The notes under the pieces: generated by a model
The model's input: only the letters and a program-made list of their open reading frames with translations
Databases searched by the model: none
Told to the model about the DNA's origin: nothing
Source of the DNA: an uncultured Gemmatimonadota bacterium
Lineage (GTDB): Bacteria > Gemmatimonadota > Gemmatimonadetes > Gemmatimonadales > Gemmatimonadaceae
NCBI GenBank assembly: GCA_903910555.1
Contig: CAIVZZ010000004.1
Location: 62,001-126,000 of the forward strand
Direction: 5' to 3'
DNA length: 64,000 bases
In this document: in pieces, positions 62,904-64,000 of the stretch
Position numbering within the stretch: the stretch's first letter is position 1
How the letters are laid out: each line of letters starts with the position of its first letter
Program-made: the position numbers and the translations under genes

Positions 62904-63431
62904 ATGTCCGCAAACCCGGATCGTCCCTCCCGCGCCGTCCGCGAATCAGCGCACGAAACCACCGCGCTGATGATGCCGCCTGACGAAAACGCGCGCGGCC
63001 ACGTGTTCGGCGGCGTCGTGCTTGCGATGATGGACAAGGCGGCCGCGGTTTGTGCAATCCGCCACGCGCGCACCAGCTGCGTCACGGTCTCGGTGGATCG
63101 CGTGGATTTCCGCGAGCCGATTCTCGTCGGCGATCTCGTTCATATGAAAGCGAGCGTCAACTTCGTCGGCCGCTCCTCGATGGAAATCGGCGTGCGCATC
63201 GAAGCCGAAAACATGCTGCTCGGCACGCGCCGCCATACCAACTCCTGCTACATCACGTACGTCGCGCTCGACCGTGAGGGAAAACCGACGGAAGTTCCGA
63301 CGCTTGTGCTCGAAACCGACGCCGAGCGCCGCCGCTATGCTGCGGGCGAGGAACGCCGTCGCCGTCGCGCGGAAGATCGCGCGGCCGAGCACGCGAAACT
63401 CGACGAATCCAATCGGGAGAAAGCGAAGTGA
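62904..63431 (+). CDS. Acyl-CoA thioesterase, hotdog fold (YciA type)
   Basis: 175 aa. Hotdog domain: MPPDENARGHVFGGVVLAMMDKAAAV (residues about 24-49), with the catalytic Asp45 helix, followed by VTVSVDRVDFREPILVGDLVHMKASV, and EIGVRIEAENMLLGTRRHTNSCYITYVAL. Hydrolyses acyl-CoA. The extra C-terminal helix (DAERRRYAAGEERRRRRAEDRAAEH) is Arg-rich. Its TGA is overlapped by the DUF2203 start (GTGA). Confidence 0.92.
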   Translation: MSANPDRPSRAVRESAHETTALMMPPDENARGHVFGGVVLAMMDKAAAVCAIRHARTSCVTVSVDRVDFREPILVGDLVHMKASVNFVGRSSMEIGVRIEAENMLLGTRRHTNSCYITYVALDREGKPTEVPTLVLETDAERRRYAAGEERRRRRAEDRAAEHAKLDESNREKAK

Positions 63432-63964
63432 GCGCGACCATGAGTGCAGGGCGCGAGCCGCTCCAGCCGCCGCGATACACCGCCGAACTCGCGAACCGCG
63501 CGCTCCCGCTCGTGCGCCGGATCGTCGACGATCTCGTGATGCGCTACCGCGATTGGCAGGATGCGGTGAGTCGTTTTGAATACGCGACGACAAAGTCCAC
63601 GGCGTCAGCGCCGGATCCGGAGGCGAACGCGCTCCAGACCGCCGCCGAGAAGCTGGCCGCTGAAGTCGACGAGCACGTTCGCGAACTCACGGAGCTGGGC
63701 GTCGAAGTGCGCGCCTTTGACAGCGGGCTGGTGGATTTCCCGGGTGATCTCGACGGCCGGCCCGTGTATTTCTGCTGGATGCGCGGCGAGCCAACCGTTG
63801 CGCACTGGCACGAGATCGACGCCGGCTTCGATCAGCGACAGCCCTGTCAGCCGGGCTCTGCGTCGGAGAAGGGGACGTCGATTTCCATTCCGTCGCGCGC
63901 GCAACCGGTGGCCGGAAATACTTCTTTGGCCTCGCGCTCCAAATCCGACGGGTCGCGCGAGTAG
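63428..63964 (+). CDS. DUF2203 family protein with C-terminal extension
   Basis: 178 aa, GTG start. The DUF2203 core (about 12-137) is seen in [42 protein letters not shown] and [20 protein letters not shown]. The tail (about 140-178) is Ser/Gly-rich and has no match; it is read antisense to the end of the RNase Z gene. Function unknown. The overlap with the convergent gene is 118 bp, longer than in other pairs here. Confidence 0.82.
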   Translation: MSATMSAGREPLQPPRYTAELANRALPLVRRIVDDLVMRYRDWQDAVSRFEYATTKSTASAPDPEANALQTAAEKLAAEVDEHVRELTELGVEVRAFDSGLVDFPGDLDGRPVYFCWMRGEPTVAHWHEIDAGFDQRQPCQPGSASEKGTSISIPSRAQPVAGNTSLASRSKSDGSRE

Positions 63965-64000
63965 CGCGCGGAGAAATGCGTGAGCACGAGCTGTCGTGCT
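63847..64000 (-). CDS. rnz: Ribonuclease Z, 3' end (start outside window)
   Basis: Last 50 codons of a metallo-beta-lactamase-fold endonuclease that trims tRNA 3' ends. The C-terminal motif [16 protein letters not shown] with the metal-binding His is canonical, followed by [19 protein letters not shown] and the stop at 63847. The rest of the gene is beyond the right edge. Confidence 0.82.
   Translation of the reverse strand, partial: ARQLVLTHFSARYSRDPSDLEREAKEVFPATGCARDGMEIDVPFSDAEPG

Overview
The window is GC-rich, gene-dense Gram-negative DNA. Lipoboxes, Tat-type and Sec-type leaders, RND-free but outer-envelope-type lipoproteins, DUF4097 proteins in tandem, a VPS10/BNR glycosyl hydrolase-like protein, a TPR-bearing Ser/Thr kinase whose kinase domain is at the N-terminus, and many GTG starts with 4-base overlaps together suggest a member of the Gemmatimonadota (inference from gene content; no rRNA or tRNA gene is present to confirm it). 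I see no phage, transposase, CRISPR array or tRNA. Nearly all DNA is coding; the only gaps above 300 bases are 50233-50826 and 54451-54990, and both hold palindromes.

Layout. 1-4825 is a minus-strand run: DEAD-box RNA helicase, DinB-like protein, RDD membrane protein, acetamidase/formamidase and a glutamyl-Q/glutamyl-tRNA synthetase cut by the window edge. 4927-8345 holds a FecR-type protein with a sigma-region-2-like N-terminus, a fatty-acid desaturase and a cold-shock protein / ribosomal protein S21 / small unknown protein operon. 8599-17491 carries secreted or envelope hydrolases (VPS10-like, amidohydrolase, M19 dipeptidase, lytic transglycosylase) and small membrane proteins. 17728-19749 is an ArsR-led operon with a deaminase/reductase-like protein and two SRPBCC proteins, the second broken by an amber codon. 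19825-25051 is the imuA-imuB-dnaE2 mutagenic-repair cassette. 25064-30007 has a serine beta-lactamase-like hydrolase, a DinB protein, a GT-C-like membrane protein, XdhC and pterin carbinolamine dehydratase. 30077-34753 (minus) is a BI-1 protein and an ECF sigma / anti-sigma operon that ends in three DUF4097 paralogues. 35383-40727 is a two-gene unit: an SNF2-like helicase and an Eco57I-class adenine methyltransferase. 40906-49546 contains HAD, GT2, DAACS transporter, rhodanese, NUDIX, PAP2, GH29 fucosidase and an mntH-usp-mntR manganese operon with a perfect 24-bp operator. 49630-64000 has YceI, SURF1, acyl-CoA dehydrogenase, EamA, a 3-hydroxyisobutyrate-dehydrogenase-like enzyme, a cysteine-desulfurase-like enzyme, Ser/Thr kinase, a GH13-like protein, a lipoprotein, thioesterase, DUF2203 and the end of RNase Z.

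The most unusual signal is not a gene. At least eight large intergenic palindromes (about 70-250 bp) are scattered between 6187 and 60510, and they fall into four sequence families. Family A has three copies, B two, C two, and D is a single 250-bp purine/pyrimidine-biased palindrome. Members of one family share their arms but differ in the core. Most sit between convergent genes or just downstream of a gene, so many can act as bidirectional terminators, and several supply the stop codons of neighbouring genes. Family D lies instead in a divergent promoter gap. The methyltransferase-helicase pair without a visible nuclease or specificity subunit is the best candidate for a poorly described defence module.

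Three promoters could be read together with their start codons (arsR, imuA, and the mntH operator), and they suggest leaderless or near-leaderless GTG starts.
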